DNA of 41,579 nucleotides from Acidithiobacillus montserratensis. Its GTDB lineage: Bacteria; Pseudomonadota; Gammaproteobacteria; Acidithiobacillales; Acidithiobacillaceae. The translations under genes and the position numbers were made by a program. The stretch is from contig NZ_JABBOU010000007.1 of NCBI RefSeq assembly GCF_018853465.1, positions 1 through 41,579 on the forward strand, written 5' to 3'. Below, piece by piece: positions 33,884-41,300 of this stretch; the stretch's first letter is position 1; the number at the start of each line of letters is the position of its first letter. The notes beneath the pieces were generated by a model. It worked only from the letters and a program-made list of their open reading frames with translations, was not told the DNA's origin and did no database searches.

Positions 33884-35079
33884 CCCGGATCCTGAGTATC
33901 AATAGCGGTTCTTCGTCCATCAAGTTTGCCCTCTTTGCCTTCAGCGGAAAGGAGGAAAAAGTGCTGTTGACCGGAGCCGTGGAGCGCATCGGGCAAAGTA
34001 TCGGCAGAATATGGCTGAATCAGGAAAACCATCGCATACTGGATCGCCACGAGGCTTTTCCCGGTCAGGACTCCGCCTTGCAGGCCATTGTCGGCATACT
34101 GGGTGAGATGGGAACGACCCATCCCGATGCCATTGGTCATCGCATTGTGTCGGGTGGCCCTTACCATCAGACCCATATCCCCATCGACGCACAAGTCCTT
34201 GCAGATCTGCGCAATGCCCTGCCCTTTGCTCCCTTACATTTACCGGCGGAAATAGCCGCCATAGAAGCTCTCCAGAAAATCTGGCCGGATAAAATGCAAG
34301 TGGCCTGTCTGGATACGGCCTTTCACCAGAGCCTGCCGGAGGTCTCGGCGCGGCTGCCTTTGCCGCGCAATCTCTGGCAGGAGGGCGTGCGGAAATACGG
34401 TTTCCATGGCCTATCCTATGAGTATATCGTCAGTCAGCTGGCGGACGCCGGGAAGGCTCCGAGTATCATCGCCCATTTGGGAAATGGTGCCAGCATGGCC
34501 GCTGTGGCCGACGGTCGCTGCCTGGATACGACCATGGGTCTGACCCCCACAGGGGGGCTGATCATGGGTACCCGCAGTGGCGATCTGGATCCGGGGGTGT
34601 TGCTTTATCTGCTCACCGAAAAAAATTACAACGCCGCACAACTGGAGCGTCTGCTCAATCATCTTTCCGGCCTGCTGGGCATTTCGGCCTGTAGTGGCGA
34701 CATGCAAACCCTGCTGGCGCAACGCGACCAGAATCCCCTGGCGGCGGAGGCCATCGCCCAGTTTGCCTATAGCGCCCGCAAGCACATCGGCAGTCTCATG
34801 GCGGTACTGGGAGGGGTGCAACGCCTGATTTTTACCGGCGGTATCGGCGAACACGCGGCTGCTATCCGCTGGGCCATCTGCCGTCCGTTGGCGGGATTGG
34901 GATTTCAACTGGACCCCGTGGCCAATACCGAAACATCGGCCGGGAAAACACGCAAGATCTCGACTTCGACAAGTCCTGTGGAGATTCTGGTTATTCCGAC
35001 TGATGAAGATTTGATGATTGCCCGCCACACCCGGCGATTGCTGGGCCTGACCCACTCACCGGCTGCTCACGCTCCATAA
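33871..35079 (+). CDS. ackA: Acetate kinase
   Basis: AckA reversibly converts acetyl phosphate and ADP into acetate and ATP. The product is 402 residues (typical about 400). The phosphate-binding start is NSGSSSIKF. GHRIVSGGPYH, DTAFHQ, RKYGFHGLSYEYI, AHLGNGAS, TPTGGLIMGTRSGDLDPG and FTGGIGEHAAAIR follow in family order, with the essential His and Arg residues intact. The start is TTG at 33871, supported by GGAGG (33860-33864) six bases upstream. It overlaps the E2 gene by 13 bases. Paired with the next gene it forms an acetyl-CoA to acetate route yielding ATP, or the reverse route for acetate assimilation. For an acidophile, excreted acetic acid would be toxic, so the direction in vivo is an open question. 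Confidence 0.95.
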   Translation: MAAITRILSINSGSSSIKFALFAFSGKEEKVLLTGAVERIGQSIGRIWLNQENHRILDRHEAFPGQDSALQAIVGILGEMGTTHPDAIGHRIVSGGPYHQTHIPIDAQVLADLRNALPFAPLHLPAEIAAIEALQKIWPDKMQVACLDTAFHQSLPEVSARLPLPRNLWQEGVRKYGFHGLSYEYIVSQLADAGKAPSIIAHLGNGASMAAVADGRCLDTTMGLTPTGGLIMGTRSGDLDPGVLLYLLTEKNYNAAQLERLLNHLSGLLGISACSGDMQTLLAQRDQNPLAAEAIAQFAYSARKHIGSLMAVLGGVQRLIFTGGIGEHAAAIRWAICRPLAGLGFQLDPVANTETSAGKTRKISTSTSPVEILVIPTDEDLMIARHTRRLLGLTHSPAAHAP

Positions 35080-35106
35080 TGTTTCTCTTGCCCGGAGGAA
35101 GTCCTG

Positions 35107-36033
35107 ATGTCTTATGCGCACTTCGATGATCTGCTGGCAGCCATAGCTCCCCTGCCGGATATTCCCGTGGCCGTCGTCGACGCCACCGAGGCCCATGTCT
35201 TGCAGGGCGCCTGCGAAGCCAAGCAACAAAGCATTGTCGAGCCTATCCTGATTGGCGACGCGGCCAAAATCCGCCAATTGCTGCTGCAATTAGGTGCGGA
35301 TTCAGGTAATTGCCCCAACTTTCAGATTGTGCCGGCGGACAGTCCCGAAGCGGCTGCCGATATCGGCGTGGAGATGGTCCTGGCGGGCAAAGCCCAGGCC
35401 ATCATGAAAGGACACCTTCATAGTGACGCCTTCCTGCACCCCATTCTCAGCAAACTCCGTACCGGAAAGCGTCTTTCCCATATTTTTGTGACGGACATTG
35501 CCAGCTATCACAAACTGCTGCTGATTACCGACGCGGCCATCAATATTACCCCGGATTTGTTGACCAAAGCCGCTATCTTGCAAAATGCCATTGATCTCGC
35601 TCACATTCTCGATGTTTCCCGGCCCAAGGCCGCCATTCTTTCGGCCGTGGAGGTGGTCAATCCGGCCATTGTTTCGACCGTGGATGCCGCCTGTCTCTCG
35701 AAAATGGCGGAGCGAGGTCAAATTACCGATGCTCTGGTGGATGGCCCTCTGGCTTTCGACAATGCCATCTCCAGCGAATCGGCCCAAATCAAGGGTATCC
35801 ACAGTGCCGTCGCCGGCGATGCCGACATCCTGGTGGTCCCGGATCTGGTGTCCGGTAACATTCTCGCCAAGGACCTGGAATATCTGGCGGGTGCGACCAT
35901 GGCGGGTATTGTCATGGGAGCAAAAGTGCCGGTCATTCTCACTTCCCGGGCGGACCCCGCCCGCGCCCGTCTGGTATCGGCAGCACTGGCGGCCTTGATT
36001 CACTACCATCAGGCTGGAGCGCACCCGGCATGA
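35107..36033 (+). CDS. Phosphate acetyl/butyryltransferase-family enzyme (Ptb type)
   Basis: This 308-residue acyl-CoA phosphotransacylase interconverts acyl-CoA plus phosphate with acyl phosphate. The C-terminal blocks LVDGPLAFDNAIS, GDADILVVPDLVSGN, AGIVMGAKVPVILTSRAD are those of phosphate butyryltransferases and of the catalytic part of Pta. It lacks the N-terminal DRTGG-like regulatory domains of long Pta proteins. Given that its neighbour is acetate kinase and PDH lies upstream, acetyl-CoA is the most probable substrate, but sequence style alone suggests butyryl-CoA. The ATG follows GGAGGAA (35094-35100) with good spacing, 27 bases after ackA. Its stop overlaps the next gene as ATGA. 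Confidence 0.9.
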   Translation: MSYAHFDDLLAAIAPLPDIPVAVVDATEAHVLQGACEAKQQSIVEPILIGDAAKIRQLLLQLGADSGNCPNFQIVPADSPEAAADIGVEMVLAGKAQAIMKGHLHSDAFLHPILSKLRTGKRLSHIFVTDIASYHKLLLITDAAINITPDLLTKAAILQNAIDLAHILDVSRPKAAILSAVEVVNPAIVSTVDAACLSKMAERGQITDALVDGPLAFDNAISSESAQIKGIHSAVAGDADILVVPDLVSGNILAKDLEYLAGATMAGIVMGAKVPVILTSRADPARARLVSAALAALIHYHQAGAHPA

Positions 36034-36989
36034 TTCCTCCAGAACACAACTGTCAGCCCATTGCCACCCTCACCCTCAATCCAGCGGTGGATATCGCTTA
36101 TGAAGTCCCGCATCTGATCCCCGACCAGAAAAGCCATGCCCGAAACACCCGCTATGATCCCGGTGGCAATGGCGTCAATGTCGCCCGGGCCCTCAAGGAA
36201 CTCCTGGTCTGCGCGCACAGTTGCTGCATCGTCGCTGGCAATATCGGCGAACTCCTCCAGAAACTGTTGCAACATCAGCTGGATAGTCCCCACTGTGTAC
36301 ACGTAGAGGGGGAAACCCGGATCAATGCCACCATTTTGCAGGCTGATCCGCCGGTACAATTTGAGGTAACCGGTAGCGGACCGCTGGTTTCGGATTTAAC
36401 CCTCAACACTATCCGGGAGAGTTTTCTGGGTCTTTGTCAGGGAGGATTCGGAGTGCTGACCGGCTCCGTACCTCCCGGGGTGCCCGATCATTTTTACGGC
36501 GACATGGTAGATCGGGTTCAGACCGCAGGAGGTAAGGCCATTGTCGATGCCCACGGCCCCCTCCTGCAGCTCGCCCTTCCCCATCAACCTTTTCTCATCA
36601 AACCCAACCGTTATGAACTGTCGGTACTGAGACAAAGGGAGTTACCCGGCCTGGAAGATGTCGCGCTGGAAGCCCGGGCCATCCAGCGCGAAGGGGTGCA
36701 ATATGTCTGCGTCTCTCTGGGCGGCGATGGCGCCTTGCTGGTGGCTCCTGAAGGCAGCTATCTGGCCAAGGCGCCATCTGTAGCGGTCAAATCCACAGTC
36801 GGTGCAGGGGACTCCATGGTCGCCGGTCTGATAGCCGCGTTGGCGCGTGGGCAAAGCCCCGCCGAAGCGCTGCGTCTGGCGGTGGCCTGTGGCAGTGGCA
36901 CCGCCGCGCAACCGGGTACACAAATATTTTCACACAGTATGGTGATTGACCTGCTCCAGCAGGTCAATGTCAAGACACTGGACATCTGA
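36030..36989 (+). CDS. pfkB: PfkB-family sugar-phosphate kinase (6-phosphofructokinase II or FruK-like)
   Basis: This 319-residue ribokinase-fold kinase belongs to the PfkB/FruK/LacC branch. The N-terminal ATLTLNPAVDIAYEVPHL is typical of phosphofructokinase II, 1-phosphofructokinase and tagatose-6-phosphate kinase. YDPGGNGVNVARALKEL is the first family signature. The second is STVGAGDSMVAGL, with catalytic base Asp261 and the anion hole GAGD. IKPNRYEL lies between them. PTS genes, which usually accompany fruK, are absent. Enolase, pyruvate kinase and PDH are downstream or upstream in the same operon, so ATP-dependent 6-phosphofructokinase activity is favoured. Gene symbol is therefore probable, not proven. 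The ATG overlaps the preceding stop by 4 bases. Confidence 0.85.
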   Translation: MIPPEHNCQPIATLTLNPAVDIAYEVPHLIPDQKSHARNTRYDPGGNGVNVARALKELLVCAHSCCIVAGNIGELLQKLLQHQLDSPHCVHVEGETRINATILQADPPVQFEVTGSGPLVSDLTLNTIRESFLGLCQGGFGVLTGSVPPGVPDHFYGDMVDRVQTAGGKAIVDAHGPLLQLALPHQPFLIKPNRYELSVLRQRELPGLEDVALEARAIQREGVQYVCVSLGGDGALLVAPEGSYLAKAPSVAVKSTVGAGDSMVAGLIAALARGQSPAEALRLAVACGSGTAAQPGTQIFSHSMVIDLLQQVNVKTLDI

Positions 36990-37004
36990 AAGGAGATGCA
37001 GAAT

Positions 37005-38396
37005 ATGACGGAAAGCAAGACGGATATTTTGATTATCGGTGGTGGTCCCGCAGGAATGATGACCGGCATCACCGCTGCCCAGTTTTCCCCCCACAAGAAG
37101 GTGCTGGTTCTGCGCCCCGAGACCGACGCCGTCATCCCCTGCGGGATTCCGTACATTTTCGGCACCCTGGGCGGCACCGAAGAAGATCTGGCCGGGCGGG
37201 CACCGCTCCTGGCGGCCGGGGGAAAAATCGAGATCGGCAAGGTGGCCGGCATCGACCGCAATGCCCGCACCGCCACTCTGGAAAACGGTGATCTGATTCA
37301 TTGGGAGCGACTGGTCCTGGCCACGGGCGCGGAGAATTTCATCCCCCCGATTCCCGGTACCCAACTGGAAGGGGTGTTCAGCATTCACAAGGATTATGAT
37401 TACCTCGATCGGCTCTTCAACACCCTGATCCCGAAAATCAAAAAACTGGCCATCATCGGCGGCGGTTTCATCGGCGTCGAATTTGCCGACGAAATCCGCA
37501 AGCGCGGCATCGAGGTCCACATCGTCGAAATGCTGCCCCATCTCATGCAAGCCGCCTTTGATCTGGATGCCTGTACCGCCGTCGAAAAACAATTGGAAGC
37601 CCATGGTGTCCACATCCATACAGGCTGCAGGGTGGAAGCCCTCCTGGCCGGTGCCGAAGGCCAGCGCGTCGCCCAGGTCCAGATTGCCGGGCAGAGCAGC
37701 CTGGAAGCGGATGCGGTACTCATCGCCATCGGCACCCGCCCGCAGGTGGAGCTGGCCAAGGCCATGGGCCTGACCCTGAGTCGCTCCGGCGGCATCTGGG
37801 TAGATGCCTTCCAGCGCTCCCGGGAGGATCCTCACATTTTTGCAGTGGGAGACTGCGCCCACAAGCAGGATTTTTTTACCCGCAAAGCCAATCATGCCAT
37901 GATTGCCTCACAAGCCGCCGCTGAAGGACGCATTGCCGGCATGAACCTCTATGGTCTGCGTCAGCTCCGTACCAATGCCGGTTCCGTCAGCGTCTACGCC
38001 AGCGAGATCGACGGCCTGGCTTTTGGCGTGGCGGGACTGACTCAACATCAGGCCGAGCAGGAAGGGTTCCCCATCCTCATCGGCGAGGCCCAGCTGCCTG
38101 ACCACCATCCGGCTTCCATGCCCGGCACCACGGACATTTTATGTCGCGTCATTTTCGCCGCCGATTCCCTGCAAATTCTGGGTGGACAGGTACTGGGCGG
38201 CGCCACCACCGGCGAACTGGTCAATACCATCGGTCTCGCTATCCAGATGCACGCCACGGCCCCCGATCTGGTCAGCATGCAGTTTGGCAGTCAACCCCGG
38301 CTGACCCCCTCCCTGCATCCGCTGGTAGCCGCCACGGGCAATGCGCTGCAAAAGCATTACGCCCTGCTCCATCCCTGCGTGGATGATCCTCAATGA
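37005..38396 (+). CDS. CoA-disulfide reductase / NADH oxidase / NAD(P)H sulfur reductase-like flavoprotein
   Basis: This 463-residue FAD/NAD(P)H oxidoreductase has a single active-site cysteine. The start chosen is ATG 37005, with AAGGAGA at 36990-36996. The upstream ATG 36996 lies inside that ribosome site. FAD binding is IIGGGPAGMMTG (10-21), followed by a single redox Cys46 in IPCGIPY. NAD(P) binding is IIGGGFIGVEFADE, and the second FAD site is IFAVGDCAH. A C-terminal dimerisation domain follows. The CGIPY motif fits CoA-disulfide reductases, NADH oxidases of the Nox2/peroxidase group and the CoA-dependent sulfur reductases of thermophiles. The operon offers two readings: re-oxidation of NADH from PDH by oxygen, or by sulfur/polysulfide. 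Substrate cannot be decided from sequence. It is translationally coupled to pyk by ATGA. Confidence 0.87.
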   Translation: MTESKTDILIIGGGPAGMMTGITAAQFSPHKKVLVLRPETDAVIPCGIPYIFGTLGGTEEDLAGRAPLLAAGGKIEIGKVAGIDRNARTATLENGDLIHWERLVLATGAENFIPPIPGTQLEGVFSIHKDYDYLDRLFNTLIPKIKKLAIIGGGFIGVEFADEIRKRGIEVHIVEMLPHLMQAAFDLDACTAVEKQLEAHGVHIHTGCRVEALLAGAEGQRVAQVQIAGQSSLEADAVLIAIGTRPQVELAKAMGLTLSRSGGIWVDAFQRSREDPHIFAVGDCAHKQDFFTRKANHAMIASQAAAEGRIAGMNLYGLRQLRTNAGSVSVYASEIDGLAFGVAGLTQHQAEQEGFPILIGEAQLPDHHPASMPGTTDILCRVIFAADSLQILGGQVLGGATTGELVNTIGLAIQMHATAPDLVSMQFGSQPRLTPSLHPLVAATGNALQKHYALLHPCVDDPQ

Positions 38397-39826
38397 AATC
38401 ACTGCCCAGGCACCGCAGCAAAATCATCTGTACCATCGGCCCAGCTTCAGATCAGGACAAAACCCTGGAAGCCATGATCCGGGCGGGGATGAACGTCGCC
38501 CGCCTCAACCTCGCCCACGGCAGTGCCGACGAACACCGGGCGCGCATTGCCCGCATCCGTCAGGCTGCCGAAAACACCGGACAGCGGGTCGCCATCCTCG
38601 CCGATCTGCCCGGCCCGAAAATCCGCATCGGTAAGCTGCCAGCCCCGGTCACTCTCAAACACGGCGACCACGTCCTCCTGGCGCCCGGCGCGCCCGGCAC
38701 AGCCCAGGCCATCCCCCTGGAATTGCCACCCTTGGCAAACCCCCTGGCCAAAGGTGATACGATGTACTTGAATGACGGCTTTCTGCAGTTACGGGTGGAA
38801 CAGCACAACAAACAGGGGCTCTTTTGTCAGGTCGTGGTCGGTGGGGTCCTGTTGTCCCACAAGGGCGTCAACCTGCCCGGCGTTCAGTTGGATGGTGGCG
38901 CCCTCACGCCAGCCGACCGGCAACTGCTGGCTTTTGCCCTGGAGGCGGGGGTCGATGGCCTCAGCGTATCCTTCGTGGAAACGGCGGAAGACCTCCATGC
39001 CGCGCGCCGGGAAGCCCGGGCCCTGGGCTATGCCCCCTTCCTGGTGGCGAAAATCGAGCGGGCCAAGGCATGGAAAGAGATCGACGCCATCATCGCGGCC
39101 ACGGATGCCATCATGGTGGCCCGCGGCGATCTGGGTGTGGAAGTCCCCATCCAGGAAATTGCCATCATCCAGAAGCGTCTCATTCGCAAGGCGCGGGCGG
39201 CGGGCAAGCCGGTCATCACCGCCACCCAACTGCTGGAATCCATGGTCCATAACCGGCGGCCCACCCGGGCCGAAGTCACCGATGTGGCCAATGCCATCCT
39301 TGACGGCACCGACTGCCTCATGCTCTCGGAGGAATCGGCCATGGGGGACTATCCCGTGGAAGCGGTCAAAATGCTGGCGAAAATCGCCCAGGTAACGGAA
39401 CAACACCGGGCCGAACTCAGCCCGCTGCATGCCGCCGGCCTCCAAGACAGCGCCAGTGTCGAAAGCAGTATTGCCGACAGCGTCCGGCACAGTACCGAAG
39501 CCTTGCATCCCCTCTTTGTGGTGACTCCGACAGAAACCGGGGCAACCGCCGCCCGCATTGCCGGCTTTCGTCTGCAGCCGTGGATTCTCGCCATGAGCCC
39601 GCACGCCGCCACCTGCCAGCGCCTCTGCCTGCACTATGGCGTTCATCCCATCGAAATGGCGAGTCCGGAACAAGGCTGGGAATATGCCGCGCGCCGCTGG
39701 CTGGTGGAAAATGGCGTGGAAAAAGGCCTGATTTTACTCACCCAAGGCCCCAGCAAGGGCCATCCCGGCGGCACCAATCGCCTGGAAATCCTTCATCTCG
39801 ACACCTCACCCACAACAGGAGCTTGA
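38393..39826 (+). CDS. pyk: Pyruvate kinase, probably K+-independent type
   Basis: Pyruvate kinase forms pyruvate and ATP from PEP and ADP. The product is 477 residues. Main blocks are KIICTIGPAS, the active-site loop MNVARLNLAHGS, LADLPGPKIRIG (70-80), the catalytic Lys in LVAKIERAKA, the metal-site block MVARGDLGVEVP and the family signature TATQLLESM, followed by DGTDCLMLSEESAMGDYP. The K+-site positions differ from the E. coli enzymes. The usual DTKGPEIRT reads DLPGPKIRI, with Lys76 replacing Glu and Leu/Ile replacing the two Thr, which is the pattern known for K+-independent pyruvate kinases. Likewise NFSHG is NLAHG, losing the Ser K+ ligand. The C-terminal domain is present (~345-477). 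It follows the flavoprotein gene with ATGA and precedes eno by two bases. Confidence 0.94.
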   Translation: MKSLPRHRSKIICTIGPASDQDKTLEAMIRAGMNVARLNLAHGSADEHRARIARIRQAAENTGQRVAILADLPGPKIRIGKLPAPVTLKHGDHVLLAPGAPGTAQAIPLELPPLANPLAKGDTMYLNDGFLQLRVEQHNKQGLFCQVVVGGVLLSHKGVNLPGVQLDGGALTPADRQLLAFALEAGVDGLSVSFVETAEDLHAARREARALGYAPFLVAKIERAKAWKEIDAIIAATDAIMVARGDLGVEVPIQEIAIIQKRLIRKARAAGKPVITATQLLESMVHNRRPTRAEVTDVANAILDGTDCLMLSEESAMGDYPVEAVKMLAKIAQVTEQHRAELSPLHAAGLQDSASVESSIADSVRHSTEALHPLFVVTPTETGATAARIAGFRLQPWILAMSPHAATCQRLCLHYGVHPIEMASPEQGWEYAARRWLVENGVEKGLILLTQGPSKGHPGGTNRLEILHLDTSPTTGA

Positions 39827-39828
39827 TT

Positions 39829-41124
39829 ATGGACAGTTTGATCGAAGACATCATTGCCCGGGAAATTCTCGATTCACGGGGCAATCCCACGGTAGAAGTG
39901 GAAGTTTATCTCAGCAATGGACAACATGCCCGCGCCGCCGTCCCTTCCGGGGCTTCCACCGGCAGCAAGGAAGCCGTGGAGCTGCGCGATGGCGACAAGC
40001 ATCGCTTTGGCGGCAAAGGCGTACTTCAGGTGGTACAACATATTGAAGAAATCATCGCCCCCGACCTGCAGGATCTGGATGTGCGCGACCAGAAGGCCAT
40101 CGACGACACCTTGATCGGCCTGGATGGCACCGAAAACAAAGCCAAGCTGGGCGCCAATGCCTTGCTAGGGGTTTCCATGGCCTGTGCCCGTGCGGCTGCC
40201 GATTATTGTGACCTGCCCCTCTATGCCTATCTCGGCGGGCCGGGCGCCACCCGCTTGCCCGTCCCCTGTTTCAATGTTCTCAATGGTGGGGTGCATGCCC
40301 ACTGGCAAGGCGCCGACTTCCAGGAATGCATGCTGGTTCCCTACGGCGCCGCCAGCTTCCGCGAGGCCCTGCGCTGGGGGGCCGAAATCTATCATGCCCT
40401 GCAGAGCATCCTTCTGGAAAAGCACCTCTCGGTAGGCGTCGGGGATGAGGGCGGCTTTGCCCCCGCAGTAAAATCCAACCATGAATCCTACGATCTGCTG
40501 GTAGACGCCATCCGCCGTGCCGGTTTTGAGCCGGGCAGGGACTGCGGCATTGCCATTGACCCGGCCTCCTCGGAGTTTTTCAAGGAGGGCAAGTACCAGT
40601 TACACACCGAGAATCGTGCTTTGAGCAGTGCGGAAATGGTCGATTACTACGCCGAAATCGTCGCCAATTATCCCGTGGTCCTGCTGGAAGATGGCCTCGC
40701 CGAAGACGACTGGGAGAGCTGGAAGCTGCTCAATGAAAAACTTGGTGGCAGCATCGAACTGGTAGGTGACGATATTTTCTGCACTAACCCTAAAATCATC
40801 GCCAAGGCCATCGAAGACAACATTGCCAACTCCACTCTCATCAAGCTCAATCAAATCGGTACGGTCAGCGAGACCATCGCCGCCACCCGCATGGCCCAGT
40901 TCCACGGCTGGGGGGCCTTCGTCTCCCATCGCTCGGGGGAGACCACTGACGACTTCATTGCCGACCTCACCGTGGCCCTGGATACCGGCCATCTGAAATC
41001 GGGAGCGCCGGCGCGGGGCGAGCGCGTGGCCAAGTACAATCAGTTGTTGCGCATTGAAGAAGAACTGGGCACGGCAGCCACTTATGCCGGCAAGCAGGCT
41101 TTTGTGCGCGGAGTACGCTTCTAG
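39829..41124 (+). CDS. eno: Enolase
   Basis: Enolase interconverts 2-phosphoglycerate and PEP, using two Mg ions. The start chosen is ATG 39829, with AGGAG at 39817-39821. The frame extends further upstream inside pyk but without homology. It gives 431 residues (E. coli 432). Blocks in order: REILDSRGNPTVEVEV, PSGASTGSKEA, VGVGDEGGFAPA (catalytic Glu), metal ligands in AIDPASSEF, LLEDGLAEDDW and GDDIFCTNP, the catalytic Lys in LIKLNQIGT and SHRSGETTDDFIADL. The active-site loop normally reading GGxHADNNVDxQEFM here reads GGVHAHWQGADFQECM, one residue longer and different. All catalytic residues remain. It is the last gene of the eleven-gene operon. Confidence 0.95.
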   Translation: MDSLIEDIIAREILDSRGNPTVEVEVYLSNGQHARAAVPSGASTGSKEAVELRDGDKHRFGGKGVLQVVQHIEEIIAPDLQDLDVRDQKAIDDTLIGLDGTENKAKLGANALLGVSMACARAAADYCDLPLYAYLGGPGATRLPVPCFNVLNGGVHAHWQGADFQECMLVPYGAASFREALRWGAEIYHALQSILLEKHLSVGVGDEGGFAPAVKSNHESYDLLVDAIRRAGFEPGRDCGIAIDPASSEFFKEGKYQLHTENRALSSAEMVDYYAEIVANYPVVLLEDGLAEDDWESWKLLNEKLGGSIELVGDDIFCTNPKIIAKAIEDNIANSTLIKLNQIGTVSETIAATRMAQFHGWGAFVSHRSGETTDDFIADLTVALDTGHLKSGAPARGERVAKYNQLLRIEEELGTAATYAGKQAFVRGVRF

Positions 41125-41139
41125 AGAACGCAAAACTCA

Positions 41140-41172
41140 CAGGAAAAGCCGCAGAACGGGCGGCTTTTCCTG
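41140..41172. terminator. Strong stem-loop after eno, possible transcription terminator
   Basis: A perfect 13-bp inverted repeat (CAGGAAAAGCCGC 41140-41152, GCGGCTTTTCCTG 41160-41172) has a 7-base loop and starts 15 bases after the enolase stop. No U run follows on either strand (plus: CACAAATTC), so it is not a textbook intrinsic terminator. It may stabilise the 3' end of the long operon mRNA or act with a factor. It lies between eno and the convergent integrase gene. Confidence 0.5.
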
Positions 41173-41300
41173 CACAAATTCTGGGTACCCGTCCCCTGGA
41201 TGCTGGAACACAGCTCCGTACGGCCAGTGTCGCCCATGATTTCTGGTGCGGAATCGCGAGCATGGCTGCTTGTTGACTCGACCCGGAATCTCACAGCCTA

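Noticed and set aside
38789..39673. A 294-codon minus-strand open frame inside pyk
   Set aside because: It is antisense to well-conserved pyruvate kinase sequence and has shadow-like composition.
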